From assembly GCA_013350335.1 (NCBI GenBank), contig CM023536.1, positions 12,591,520 through 12,655,519 of the forward strand: DNA of 64,000 nt, given 5' to 3'. Source of the DNA: Chimonanthus salicifolius (Eukaryota > Streptophyta > Magnoliopsida > Laurales > Calycanthaceae). The notes under the pieces are model-generated. The model had not been told where the DNA came from and did not search any database. It saw only the letters and a program-made list of their open reading frames with translations. The position numbers and the translations under genes were made by a program. Below, piece after piece: positions 11,401 to 20,962 of this stretch. How positions within the stretch are numbered: position 1 is the first letter of the stretch; each line of letters opens with the position of its first letter.

Positions 11401-13189
11401 AAGAGTTAGAAATCATCCGTTTATTTTATCTATTTATATTAAAAAGAGAGTTTAAAGTGACAAGTAAATTTTGACCGTTAAGTTGATTAAACAGTTCTAA
11501 ATTTCTTCCACATTGACAAGAAGAAAAAAAGAAAAATTAGTCTAAAGTATAGCTAAAACTAATTCCATAGAAGTATTAAAAATAATAGGATAGTTCTTTA
11601 AACTTGAAATTTATGATTTAAAAGGATTGGTCCAACCCCATCATATTATTATTTAAAAAATAAAAAAAATAGCAAAATATGACAAAAATGAAAATATTTA
11701 TAATTATATTTAGTGAGTTTGAAAGAATTGGCCCACTTCTTTATGTTAATATCTAAAGATTGAACAAAAATTGTGTAAGTGGATAAAGAATTTTACTGCG
11801 GGTGCAAAGCATGTGCTTTATGGCTAGTTTGAAGTTTCTTTAAAAAATAACAAAACCCCTTGAAACACTTATGTAGAGACAAGCTTTCACGTATGTAAAT
11901 AATAATAATAATAAATGGGTTCGTGTACGAAGCCGTGGAAAATGCTCAATAGAAACATTTTCCATGGAAAATGGCTTATGGTGAAAAGCTAGAAAGCCAT
12001 GGTGGGAACCGCTGGACTTCCCATTACAAGGGGCCCTCCAACCAGAGCAGAAACCAATGGGTGGGAGTACAAATTCAGGTAGCCCACAGGATTACCGAAC
12101 CGAATCCAAGCCCTTGCGGTAAAAAAAAAACTGATAGAATTCTAGATAGTGAAACAAAGTAAAAAAAATAATGGATTTTAGAGCAAAATTTGTTGAGGCT
12201 GATATAAAGAGAAATCATATGAATAGTTTTTATGGAGTTTCACCAAAAATCTGATGATCATATTTTTATTTTAAATTTTTTAAAATTAATAATATATACT
12301 TATCAAAATTATAAAATTTAATCATCAATTATAGTGAAATTTTATATAATGTAATTACCTATTAAATATACCAAAATTATAGGTCTTAATCATCAATTAT
12401 AGTGAAATTTTATATATTTCATATTAAATATATCTAAATTTGTACCTTTCACATTACATCGAATGACATTGACATGACATGATAGTGTCTGACTAACCTA
12501 ATTTCTTGAAAAAAATATAATAAATAATTACAATTCAGGAGGTACAAAAATCATTATTACGAAACAGCTACCCGTTCCAATCATATTTTTCTCTGTACAA
12601 AATTCATTATTACGAAACACCTACTCTCCTTCAAATCATACTTTTCTCTTTTTTGCACCGAAATACTTTTCCCTGCTCCGATAACGATGACACGGCCATG
12701 CCCATGTATCATCTGATTCAATTTGGACCGCTCAACAATAGAAAGATTATAATTCAAAATCAAATTCTGATTGAACAGTGTGAAATTGAATGAAGCAAAT
12801 AAAGGCTCGCTGTATTTCTTTATTTATTTTTTTAATTCCTTGTGTAAGAATTAATTAGGAAGAATGAGAAGTAAAAGAAGAAGAAGAGAAGGTAAGATTA
12901 CCTGACAAGTGATGGAATTGTTGGATCCGATTCGGGCGTTTCCATAAGGAACCAAATTCAGATCGACGATATCCAGCAGACCGTCTGTGAATATCTTGGA
13001 CAGGTAATTCACTATAAAATTAGAGCAATAAGGGCACAGCGTCTCGTAATATAGTGCCAGAGACACTTTGGGAGCTGAAGCCGCAGTAGCAACAACAAAA
13101 CCACCGCCACCACTGCCGCCACCTCCCAGGAAGCAGCCAATTACACAAGAGAGAAGAAACCCATTCACAAAAGTGCGATACAGGGCCAT
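874..13189 (-). CDS. GILT family thiol reductase gene, exons 1-4 (last exon off window)
   Basis: Gamma-interferon-inducible lysosomal thiol reductase (GILT/OSH1) family. In this family a CXXC pair reduces disulfides of proteins in the secretory/vacuolar pathway. Exons on the minus strand: 13189-12902, 10233-10168, 6122-5982, 966-874; all start after AG and end before GT, and all are phase 0. The 196 visible residues show a hydrophobic N-terminal signal segment, a Gly-rich stretch (residues 22-30), the catalytic CPYC (52-55), and the family signature [16 protein letters not shown], which forms only when exons 1 and 2 are joined. These are followed by conserved FIYCIESL and [13 protein letters not shown] blocks. 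The start at 13189 is preferred because it opens directly into the signal segment; an in-frame ATG 14 codons upstream (13231) is the alternative. Introns are 2.7, 4.0 and 5.0 kb and full of transposons. I found no final exon (usually encoding a YxNFxxYVCxAY-like tail) in 1-870. Confidence 0.9.
3000..3480 (+). repeat. LTR-like promoter/polyA region
   Basis: Inside GILT intron 3. A TATAAAAG box (about 3174-3181), then about 35 bp later AATAAAATAAA (about 3214-3224), followed by a pyrimidine-rich tract, looks like the U3-R-U5 layout of a plant LTR retrotransposon. I could not find matching TG..CA ends or target duplications, so the borders are approximate and the class is a guess. The open frames here (3212-3484) are low-complexity and not supported as genes. 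Confidence 0.35.
3952..4583. repeat. Direct repeat pair of about 70 bp, 563 bp apart
   Basis: About 3952-4024 and 4515-4583 share a GAAGGTTG...TTTTYCCCCACCT...CTCAATTTTTCTCTAYTGAGAAA pattern with small differences. The interval holds the LTR remnant at 4321-4515 and a short GCAAAGAG-rich duplication (about 4120-4240). This is a local duplication split or spaced by insertion. Confidence 0.5.
4307..4515 (-). mobile_element. Solo LTR with tRNA-Met PBS remnant (TRIM-like)
   Basis: 195 bp with TGTTA...TAACA ends (4321-4515). Directly to its left is GCTCTGATATTG (4309-4320), the reverse complement of a slightly decayed tRNA-Met primer-binding site (ideal TGGTATCAGAGC). This fits a minus-strand LTR element whose 5' LTR is 4321-4515. 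The second LTR was not found, so it is a truncated remnant in GILT intron 3. Confidence 0.5.
5855..5972. repeat. CT and CA microsatellites
   Basis: A (CT)n run near 5857-5882, then (CA)n near 5940-5962 and (GA)n to 5976, at the start of GILT intron 3. Confidence 0.8.
5982..6122 (-). CDS. GILT exon 3
   Basis: 47 codons, acceptor gcag|CACAAG and donor AAAG|gtagac on the minus strand, phase 0 on both sides. It encodes [12 protein letters not shown]...[22 protein letters not shown], the conserved Cys-bearing central part of plant GILT proteins. A CA/TC microsatellite (5855-5970) lies just inside the following intron. Confidence 0.9.
7205..7910 (+). pseudogene. LINE reverse transcriptase fragment
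   Basis: Decayed non-LTR retrotransposon ORF2 in GILT intron 2. Recognisable blocks in order: CRPISPISS (usual DFRPISL), [32 protein letters not shown] and [15 protein letters not shown] (7340-7530, an open frame). A weak ...YAD... region with stops follows (to about 7900). It has frameshifts and stops and is truncated at both ends. The antisense open frame 6772-7206 is not supported as a gene. Confidence 0.75.
7917..8085 (+). mobile_element. tRNA-derived SINE
   Basis: Pol III box A TAGCTCAACTGGT (7929-7941) and box B AGTTCGAGTCC (7973-7983) are spaced as in a tRNA. A unique body (TGTGTGGGTGTAGGGCGTTCCCCC) follows, then an A-tail at about 8075-8084. A 7-bp repeat ATCATTA (7910-7916, 8086-8092) may be the target duplication. 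It is inserted at the end of the LINE fragment. The same body is seen in the copy at 10985-11110. Confidence 0.75.
8234..9521. mobile_element. 1.29-kb AT-rich non-autonomous DNA transposon
   Basis: Splits the TRIM LTR and is flanked by an exact 8-bp direct repeat ATGGCTAG (8226-8233, 9522-9529). The ends are related inverted repeats: AAGCACCGATAC on the left, and the complement of the right end reads AAGCAAGGATAC after 5 extra bases. Both ends carry many GATACG/GTATCGG motifs (8250-8340, 9360-9510). The middle is AT-rich with a (TA)n run at 8346-8396. The 8-bp duplication points to hAT or MULE; the family is not settled. Open frames within (8969-9415) are low-complexity. Confidence 0.6.
8346..8400. 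repeat. (TA)n microsatellite
   Basis: About 50 bp of nearly pure TA inside the 1.29-kb inserted element. Confidence 0.9.
10168..10233 (-). CDS. GILT exon 2
   Basis: 22 codons, acceptor acag|CATGGT and donor GATGTG|gtaaga on the minus strand. It encodes [22 protein letters not shown]. Joined to the ...CQ of exon 1 it completes the GILT signature CQHG..EC, which fixes both splice sites. Confidence 0.92.
10985..11110 (-). mobile_element. tRNA-derived SINE (minus strand)
   Basis: On the minus strand: box A-like CCCAACTGGTTGCCT (about 11087-11100) and box B GGTTCAATCCC (11043-11053). The body TATGTGGGTGTGGGGTGTCCCCC is shared with the SINE at 7917. It lies in GILT intron 1. No clear A-tail or target duplication was found. 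Confidence 0.6.
12902..13189 (-). CDS. GILT exon 1 with signal segment and CPYC active site
   Basis: 96 codons ending TGTCAG|gtaatc. Contains the signal-like N-terminus [18 protein letters not shown], a Gly-rich linker, and the catalytic motif in [12 protein letters not shown]. The upstream region (13190-13370) is the likely 5' UTR/promoter; I see no clear TATA box there. Confidence 0.92.
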
Positions 13190-13399
13190 GACAACACTAA
13201 ACCTTGAAGAAAAAAATTCCTCTCTCAGCACAGACGGGGAGAAACTATCCCAACTCCTAAGAGCTAAAAGGGAAGAAGAGATTGAGAAGGAAAGAATTGG
13301 GGCTTCAGGATTTCCAGAATTTCGCCATTTTCCTGCACACGGGAGAGAGACTTCTCGCAGCTGACACTACAGAGGGGCGGCTCGATTTTGGAGTGTATT

Positions 13400-14780
13400 T
13401 TTAAACAGCTGAGGATACCTTATTTTGTAAAATATAAGCATCTGGTCGGATCAAAATATCTTAAAATTTTTATTAAATTATTTTAATTAAAATATTCTAA
13501 AATTTTAAAATATTTTTATCAAATTATCTTAATTAATTTAGATATTTAATTTGAAAAATTTTAAAAATATAAATTATTTAAAAAATAACTTTAAAATTTT
13601 AAAAAAAAATTATTATTCAAAACTATAAGAATGATATAGTTTTTTTTAAGCAATGCACTATTGAGGACTAATGGAATTTAGGCGTAATAATGGTATGAAT
13701 GATCCGATGGTATGAACGAAGGAAAAATATTAACTCACGTAAGATGATGTGAAAGTGGTAGGCAAAATGATAATTTCCAGTAAAAAATTGAAACTCCATG
13801 TTTACTTAAAGAAAAATTCCGTGTCTAGCCTAATCTTATTAAATAAGAATATAAATTGTCAGTGTTGATTGAATGAAAGGTAGTATATTAATTATATGAA
13901 GTAATTTTTATTTTAACAGCAGTTGTCCATTTTATTCAAAACAAACAAAAAAGATAGTTATTAAAAACTTTGTTTTAATTATATATTTAATCTAATTTAA
14001 ATCAATTGAAAATATATATGTTAAATAAAATATTTATTTATTTTGTAAGATTATTATACTTTATTTCATTGTAAAATATTTTAAAATTTTAACTAGCATA
14101 GTCTGAGATAGTTCAAGAATCAAGTTTATATTTTAATTTTGAATATAACTTTAAGTCTAGTTCCATTTATTGTGTAAAATTTTAAATATAATTTTTTTTA
14201 TGATGAAGAACTTTATGACTTCTAACTCTCTTAAAAGTAATTTTAATATAAAAGTTGTGAAAGCAATCTTCCTTTTATATATATTATTAAATTATATTGA
14301 ATAAAACAAATAATTATAGTCAAGATTTATACTAGAATTTTATTTTATATATTTAAATTAAATGAATAAACATTTTTAAATAAAAAGTATCTTTAGAATC
14401 AGTATATTAAAATTTATACTTTAATTTTTTAAATTAATTTAATAAAATAATAAATATCAGTGGAATGAAAAAATAATTTTGAACAACTTATTACTCAAAA
14501 TCATATTAACTCACAATTCAAAATGTTATGTGACAAACTTTTGATGTTTCTTCAAGGGTTAGGAACCTCTATATATTTTAATTTTTATATAGATAAAAAT
14601 TATGACCCGATGAAAGAGCAGCTAGAGTGCATCTCACATTTTAAGGATTTTTTTTTTTTTAAATATTAGTATTCCCATTCCACATTAGAAGTGAAACTAA
14701 TTTCAAGTGTAAACCTTCTAATCTACTCATATAGGTAAGTCGATAAAAAATAATCCCATGAGAAATGATCCAGAGAGACT
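13400..14780. other. AT-rich intergenic stretch
   Basis: Very AT-rich sequence upstream of the GILT gene with short A/T runs. I see no gene, tRNA or transposon end that I can support. Confidence 0.6.
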
Positions 14781-14793
14781 ATCAAATGATAAA

Positions 14794-15786
14794 TAGGGCC
14801 GGCCTAACTATAAGGCAGGTTAGGCGTAGGCCTTAGCCCCGTTGAAAAAAAAGTTCCACTTGTAGATTTGTAGTTACCGCTAGACCTTAGGAGAAAAAAA
14901 TCCAAAATTTCAGCCTTTTAAATAACCGTTAAGTGCAAAGTTCCAAACCCTATCTTCTCTCACTCTTTCTCGCTCCTCTCTGCTCTCACAATGCTCTCTC
15001 TCAGTGTTCTCTCTCGTCCAACTAACCAGCTGCTCCTCTCTCAGTCTCTATCATTCTATGCAAATAATTTTTTCCTCTGTTGTTTTTTTTATTTAAAAGA
15101 AAATTAAACTCATGGTTTTATGTACATTGTATTGCTGTAATGATGAGTCATATGAAAATAAGGATTTTTCTCCTTTTTTTTCCTTTCTTTTTTGCTTAAA
15201 CAACTTACAATCTCAACCAATTGATTGCTCAAGCCATTATTCCACTAACTTGACATGAGTACATGACTAGATCAATTACTTAGTATTGGGGCTTGAAGGA
15301 ATGAAGGATGATTGATGAATTCCTAGACATTTTTAAAGCTTCGTGGAAGTGGTATTATCAAATGCATTTTTGATCTCATACATCACCATTATTGCATTTT
15401 TGAACTAATAATTCAACTATTTCTTACTCCAGAAATTTCAGCCATTGAAAATTTCATCATCTATATTTACAAGGAAATGAGAACTGCAACAGAAGATTTC
15501 AGTCCAACTAACATTAAAAAGTGAATTTTATTTCATAATAAATATGACTTTTTTCTTTACAACTATGTAAAAATTACGAGGCCTCGTGGAGTAGAAAATA
15601 TATACTTTCATCCATTTCCTCAGCTAAATTGTATCTTTTAAAAAACTTAGAAAAGAAGAGAAAGTGATGAGAATAAAAGTGTTTTTGATAATAAGAAATA
15701 ACAATATTATGTTTCGATATGTGAAAAAAAGAAGGCTCCATTTAGATTTTTTGCCTTACGTCTCAACTTGTGTTTGGCCGGCTCTG
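14794..15786. mobile_element. Complete non-autonomous hAT transposon
   Basis: 993 bp bounded by 11-bp inverted repeats: TAGGGCCGGCC on the left, and the complement of the right end is CAGAGCCGGCC. These match the hAT consensus YAGRG. Exact 8-bp target duplication ATGATAAA at 14786-14793 and 15787-15794. It has no transposase. A TCTCTC-rich block (14950-15050) could be leader sequence left from a larger parent. The open reading capacity is negligible. Confidence 0.85.
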
Positions 15787-15859
15787 ATGATAAAAGAGTG
15801 TCATTTTAATGCATATCTTCCACAAAAGCAAGAGTAAAGGACACATGTCCGATAGACTG

Positions 15860-16050
15860 GAGATAGCATGGGTAAGGTCAGGGGTCCGAATATCGGCCGA
15901 TACGAATCGTATCCGCCGATATTTGACCGCTATGCTGATATCTCGGCCGATATCGGCCGTTTTTGTTAAAAAAATAAGGAGAGAGAATTTTTTTGCCGAG
16001 ATACCGATATCGTTTTTTCGGCCCCTGAGTAAGGTATTTTATTATTTTTT
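15860..16050. repeat. ATCGGCCGATA-rich palindromic repeat block
   Basis: Dense copies of ATATCGGCCGATA/CCGATAT-type palindromes (about 15885-16020), resembling the GTATCGG-rich ends of the element at 8234-9521. Probably the end of a decayed DNA transposon; no partner end was identified. The open frame 15809-16054 runs through it and is not a credible gene. Confidence 0.4.
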
Positions 16051-16727
16051 ATGAATAATATAATTTATATTTTTGACACATCATGTATAATAGGTTGATT
16101 TCATCACATTGTAATGAAAGTTATGTAATAATATATCACAAGAAAAATTAAGTTAAAAATAATTATTAACTATCTGATTAAAATATTAAAAACAATAAGT
16201 AGTTCACCATTAATTTTGATATGAAAATGCAAAGGAATTGAGAAAAAAAGGATCGTTAATAAAATTCAGTAAAAGTTCACAAAATTAATACTCTATGAAA
16301 TAATATGTTACTACATTTTGTTATTACACATTATGAAATAGAAAGACAATCCTAGCATGAGGAAGAAGATATTCGAAAAAAAAAAGAACGGTGAAAGCTA
16401 CAATCAGAACAAATTTCTCGTGACTCCATCTTAAAATTTTAACTCTTAGAATATACATTTTTCTATGGAGTTGATTAACTTCATTAAATTAAAAATAAAT
16501 TTAATATAAATATAATTATTTATTTGATCTGAACAAATAAAATATACAAGACATAGAGCTTCACTTTAACGGTTTATTTTACTTATTTTGAATCAAATAA
16601 TATATATTTAATTAAATTAATTTTTTCACATCAACTGTTGTTTTATATTATGAATGATTAAATTTCATTTTATTATCAAATATTAGATAATCAATTTAAG
16701 TGAGAAAATCTTTGTAGCTTACTTATT
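16051..16727. other. AT-rich intergenic stretch
   Basis: Nothing supportable seen here. Confidence 0.5.
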
Positions 16728-16738
16728 AAAGCTAGGAT

Positions 16739-17048
16739 AGCGATCCTCTCACGGGTATATTTTTTTTGACGAGACATGAGATTTAGGATATTGTCCATTT
16801 TACCCTTCTACTGCCGTATGAAAGCATCTAAAAAAAATTCAGTGATCCGGTCAGTGATCCGATTTCAGTAATCTGATTTGTTGTTCTGTATAAAAAAGCA
16901 GTCTCACTTAGATAAATTTTAATGAGCCGGTCAGTGATCCAACAAGCTGATTCGAAGAGTTCGGTGAGTCAGTTCGAAATAGAAAATGGACAATATGGTA
17001 AAAGTCGTGTCAAATTACATAAAATATCCATGGAAAAATCATCTCGCT
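16739..17048. mobile_element. MULE-like MITE, family member 1
   Basis: 310 bp with inverted ends AGCGATCC (left) and ATCTCGCT (right, complement AGCGAGAT). The flanking 11-mers AAAGCTAGGAT (16728-16738) and AAAGCTATCAT (17049-17059) match at 9 of 11 positions, as expected for an aged Mutator-type target duplication. The left end AGCGATCCTCTCACGGGTATATTT matches the ends of the element near 33141-33501. The interior has GAGCCGGTCAGTGATCC motifs. Confidence 0.65.
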
Positions 17049-17469
17049 AAAGCTATCATAATTATTTTTTTTGCTGAAGACATATCCACCACCATATCAA
17101 CAGATATGAAAGGCAAAAGTATAACTTTACACTTTAAAAAATTATTTTAAACTATTAAATCATCGAATCTCCTTCTATAAATATATTCTACCCTAATTTC
17201 AGCTGTTTTAAAGTTTCGGTAGCCACCAACTTTTGTTAATTAAAGTGGGACCCTATGCGCTTTGTACTTGATGCGTGGTTACCAAGATAAACCGGAAGCT
17301 CCTTGCCGGCTTGGCCATTCTTTTTTCTGCCTTCTCTCTTTTTCTAAAAGAGTTATTTACATTAGCACCCTTTATTTCTCGATTTAAGTATATATTCAGA
17401 TTTTTTGATGGCGAAAATGTCGAGGGATCTCACCTATATTAAGATAAATAACATTTTAACTCGATTAGT

Positions 17470-17615
17470 TTTTGGAGCATGTGTAAGCCTCTCAGTCCCA
17501 TAAACACTGGATAAACAACTACGGAGAGGAGTCTAGAGGGGTGTTGAGTGTGAATCGAATTCAAAACCTCCCTTTATAAGTGGAGCTTCTTGTCTGTCAG
17601 GCCAACCCCCTTTTA
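17470..17615 (-). mobile_element. Probable SINE (minus strand)
   Basis: On the minus strand, GGGTTGGCCTGACAGACAAG resembles a box A and TTTGAATTCGATTC a decayed box B about 40 bp on. The body contains CCAGTGTTTATGGGACTGAGAGGC. No clear A-tail or target duplication. Confidence 0.45.
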
Positions 17616-18790
17616 AGTTTACATACTGAGGTTTTGAACGGGGAGTCAATACACAGTGTTGCATTGCATCGATGATAAAATCGACCCTAATGGTGATATG
17701 CTGGTAATAAAATTTATAGCCTATTTATATAAATTGTTTATTAAATTTTTAAACGAACTTATATATCTTTCATTAGAATTTAAAGAAATAGATGTGGTCA
17801 AAATTTGAGTAAAACTTTAACATCTATTAGATTATTCATTCTTTTTTGATCTCTTTAAACATTATAATTATTATCAATTACTAATTTTTATGACTACGTC
17901 TCAAAAAATAAAGATAATTGGATAGAAAAAAAATTCTAACATCTTTTTATTCATATAATTTTTATATATAACTTACCTATAATTGATAGTCAATTGCATT
18001 AGATAAAAATATTAGTTTTGTCTTTCTATTCATATGATAAAAAAAAAATAAAAAAAGGTGGAAATTCAATGTTGTAGATGCCACCCTTAGCAGTATTTGG
18101 CATGAGCCTGTGTCCGTGAGAGGAGAGTTTCTTAGTGTAGATAATTGAGTCAATGATTTTCAGATTTCGATTTTAAATTTGATTTCATGTGGGCAATGAG
18201 ATAAGATCCACTAATCTTATAAAATTATAAAATATTTACTAATACATAATTTAAAAAAATTAATTTTATTAAATATATAGCAGTCTAATTTAAGTTAAAT
18301 TAAATAGATGGATGAATTGGAACCCTCTTTAAATAATCAATTCAATGCCTAAATGCATGGATTATAACATGCAATCGAAAAAAAAAAAAAACAAAATTAT
18401 ACAATATAAGAAACGCCTGAGTTTGATTTCATTCATCAATAATATGGTGTATCCTAAGAGTAGTGGATATCACTTGTGGAAGTTTTACGTTGAATTTTTT
18501 GCGACTTTCCACATATAAATTAAAAAAAAAAAAAACGAATACAATCTATAATTACAAGATTAAAAAAGACAAACTTTGAACTCAATACTCCCTTCAAAAG
18601 TATAATCTCAAGTCACTCTCAAGCTCTGTGAGATGAAATGTCATCCTCCATGGGGACAAAATATCGACATCCTCTTTAGCAAAAGAAGAAATGTGGTAAT
18701 TTGCAATGATTTGCAGCTCTAGATCTACTAACACATGAAGGAAGGAGTGGCTAGATGTGTGACATCTGGCCTTCTTAAGATTGGATAATA
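17616..18790. other. AT-rich intergenic stretch
   Basis: No supportable gene. Contains poly-A runs (about 18044, 18380, 18520). The open frames 18594-18987 run into the MULE terminal repeat and are not genes. Confidence 0.5.
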
Positions 18791-18795
18791 TAAGA

Positions 18796-18803
18796 GAATA
18801 TTT
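18796..18803. repeat. MULE target-site duplication, left
   Basis: GAATATTT, identical to 31963-31970, directly outside the terminal inverted repeat. Confidence 0.85.
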
Positions 18804-18985
18804 GGCTCGGCATATAGACACCCCCAAAATTGACCGAACGTACAGGCAATGGATTTTCGCTTCGATCGATCGATCTGAGGAGTATACGATCGATCGATCG
18901 ATCAGATAGTTCATTTTTGAATCGATCGATTGATCCTAACATGAGATTCAATTGATCGGATGATCCCATGTGATCGTGCGATCGC
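18804..18985. repeat. MULE left terminal inverted repeat
   Basis: Pairs with the complement of 31735-31962. The right copy has about 50 extra bases after the first 27 bp. The CGATCGATCGATCTGAGG, GATCAGATAGTTCATTTT and CCTAACATGAGATTCAAT blocks are shared. Confidence 0.85.
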
Positions 18986-19099
18986 ACACGCGAAATTCAG
19001 AATAAGTATTGATCGCCCCATTTTCCCTTTCACTTTTCGTTTCTATCTCGCCCCTTTCCAAACCCTACTCCCTCAAAACCCCCATTTAGAAATCTTCTC

Positions 19100-19160
19100 C
19101 CTCAACACCCACCCACCCCCCCCCCCCCTCTCTCCCCTCTCTCTCCCCCATTTCGAAATC
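19100..19160. repeat. C-rich low-complexity tract
   Basis: CCCACCCACCCCCCCCCCCCTCTCTCC-type sequence in the MULE leader. It gives false open frames on both strands (18960-19312). Confidence 0.8.
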
Positions 19161-19429
19161 TTCTCCCTCAAAGCCCTTTCTACACCCCTCTCTCTCAAAC
19201 TCATTTCCAAACTATTTTCCCTCAATTCCCAAACCCCCTTTCCAAAACGAACCACTTCCCCAAACTCCCTTTCCAAAATGAACCACTCTACTCTTTGAAT
19301 ATAGTCTCTCAATCTCCTATATTGATTCGAATGTATCTCTCTGAAGCTACTCTCTCAATCTCCTAACTAGAATCAAAGGTAACTCTTTCTCAAACCCAAG
19401 ACTCTCGAAATTTCTTTGAAAATAGTACT

Positions 19430-20177
19430 ATGGATTGTGAGGGAGTTTTATCCACATTTGTTGAAAATGATGAGAATGTTGAAAATGAGATTGTTGAGAA
19501 TAAGTTTGTTGAGACGTGTTTTTTAAGTCGCGACGATTTAGTGAAGCATGTTAAGGAAGTTTCCATTGCGCAAGGATTTGTAGCTACCATTAAGAGGTCA
19601 TGTAATAAGCGCAATTTAGTTATTCTTGGTTGTTATAGAGGAGATATATATCGTAGCACAGTTAATTTGAAAGACGATGAGAGGAAGAAAAAAGCATACT
19701 CTCGCCTTGTTAATTGTTCATTTAAAATGAAAGGGAGACAAATTGTTGATGGGTCATGGAAGTTGACCATAAAAAATGTAGAGCACAATCATGATCTCAC
19801 GAGCGTATTATTAGGTTATCCAAGTAAAATGTGTTTTTCAGATTAAGGGAAAATAATGATCATTGAAATGAGTAACAGCAATATACCACCCCGCTAAATT
19901 ATGATGACCATTCGAAATGAAAATCCACAGATTGGAGTATTATCTACTGATTTGTCAATTTTTTATCTTCAATTTGAGAAAAGCAACTTAGAGGTCGTAT
20001 TTCAATTGAAGTCTTGATAGAATATCTTGAAGAAGGTGGTTACCAATATTTTGTTAACTATGACAGTCAAGGTCATTTATCTCATCTTTTCTTTCCACAT
20101 CCATTATCAGTTGTACTTACGAAGAACTATCATAATGTCTTTCTCATGGATTGCACTTACAAAACCAACAAATATCG
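19430..20177 (+). pseudogene. MULE transposase, 5' half (FAR1 domain to first catalytic Asp)
   Basis: The open frame 19430-19846 (138 codons) holds a FAR1-type zinc-binding domain (SRDDLVKHVKEVSIAQGF ... RLVNCSFKMKG ... VEHNHDLTS, about residues 33-125). This is the usual N-terminus of MULE transposases. A stop at 19844 and another near 19894 break the frame. It then continues to EYLEEGGYQYF and HPLSVVLTKNYHNVFLMDCTYKTNKY (to 20175), the first DDE aspartate block of the MULE catalytic domain. The frame is cut at 20177/20178 by the virus in the middle of the conserved KTNKYR(M) motif. The gene resumes at about 29388. C-rich simple sequence at 19100-19260 precedes it. Confidence 0.85.
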
Positions 20178-20178
20178 T

Positions 20179-20192
20179 TGGTATCAGAGCCA
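20179..20192 (+). other. tRNA-Met primer-binding site at the viral left junction
   Basis: TGGTATCAGAGCCA is complementary to the 3' end of initiator tRNA-Met, as in caulimovirids. It starts one base after the MULE coding sequence stops (20177), so the viral DNA begins at its minus-strand discontinuity. Confidence 0.8.
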
Positions 20193-20962
20193 TTGGACTC
20201 ATCTCTTTTTGGTGGGGGTATATGGTTAGTATAAAGAAGAAATGTGGTCCAGAAGAAGTGTGGTCCCATCAATGTTGGTTGTACAATTAATATCTTGATA
20301 ATATCTTGTAGGTGTCATGCATAGAAGAAATGGTGTCTTCATCCAACAAATGCTGAGAAAAAAAGTTATCATTGCTTGGAAGAAAAGTTAGCATAATATC
20401 AAGATTTGATTTGAAGAAAAGTTGACATCTAGTCAAAAGAAAGCATATTTTGTCATGAAGTTGGTAGGGGCTACCTTTTGAGTTGCCACTTGTAAATAAA
20501 GGTGTTGGGTTTGTTTAAGTTGGTGTAGCTTTATTGCCATCTGTCAAAAGTTGATAAAGTTGTGGGGGTATGTTAATCTTATGCTTTCCATGTGGCATAA
20601 AGATATTCCACCTCATGTACCTTGCCCATCAACTTTTGTACCTTGCCCATCAACCTTTGAAAAATGTGTTTGGAAGTTTGTGTGGAGAACCATTCCTTTT
20701 TCTGTTGCTTTTGGTTTAAGTCCTCTCATGGTCGGATGAGAGTGGGTTCTTTTTGTATGCTCCATCTATATAAGGAGCTGGGGGTTTCCATTTGTGATCA
20801 TCGATAATAAAAAACATAAGTGTAAGTGTAAGTGTGAGTGTGAGTTTGAAGTTTGAGTACTAGAGTTTGAAGTCCTGTACAATCTTCTGTAAGTAATTAA
20901 GTTTTTAAGTTTGATGTTGTATGCTTGTTGTTATCTAATCATGTTGTTTCTTTTGCTAGAAT
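20193..20962 (+). promoter_or_regulatory. Viral intergenic region with promoter and polyA signal
   Basis: TATATAAGG (20767-20775) in a GC-richer context, AATAAAAA (20806-20814) about 30 bp after the expected transcription start, then a GTAAGTGTAAGTGTGAGTGTGAG repeat (20817-20845). This TATA to polyA spacing is typical of pararetrovirus promoters, where the genomic RNA is terminally redundant. A near-perfect short duplication (ACCTTGCCCATCAAC, about 20620 and 20641) lies upstream. TTTTGCTAG just before ORF A could be a splice acceptor. Unusually, the primer site lies upstream of this promoter instead of downstream. Confidence 0.7.

Noticed and set aside
20179..20192. Primer site of a Ty1/copia LTR element
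   Set aside because: The same motif occurs in copia elements, but no LTR precedes it; MULE coding sequence ends right at it and caulimovirid genes follow.
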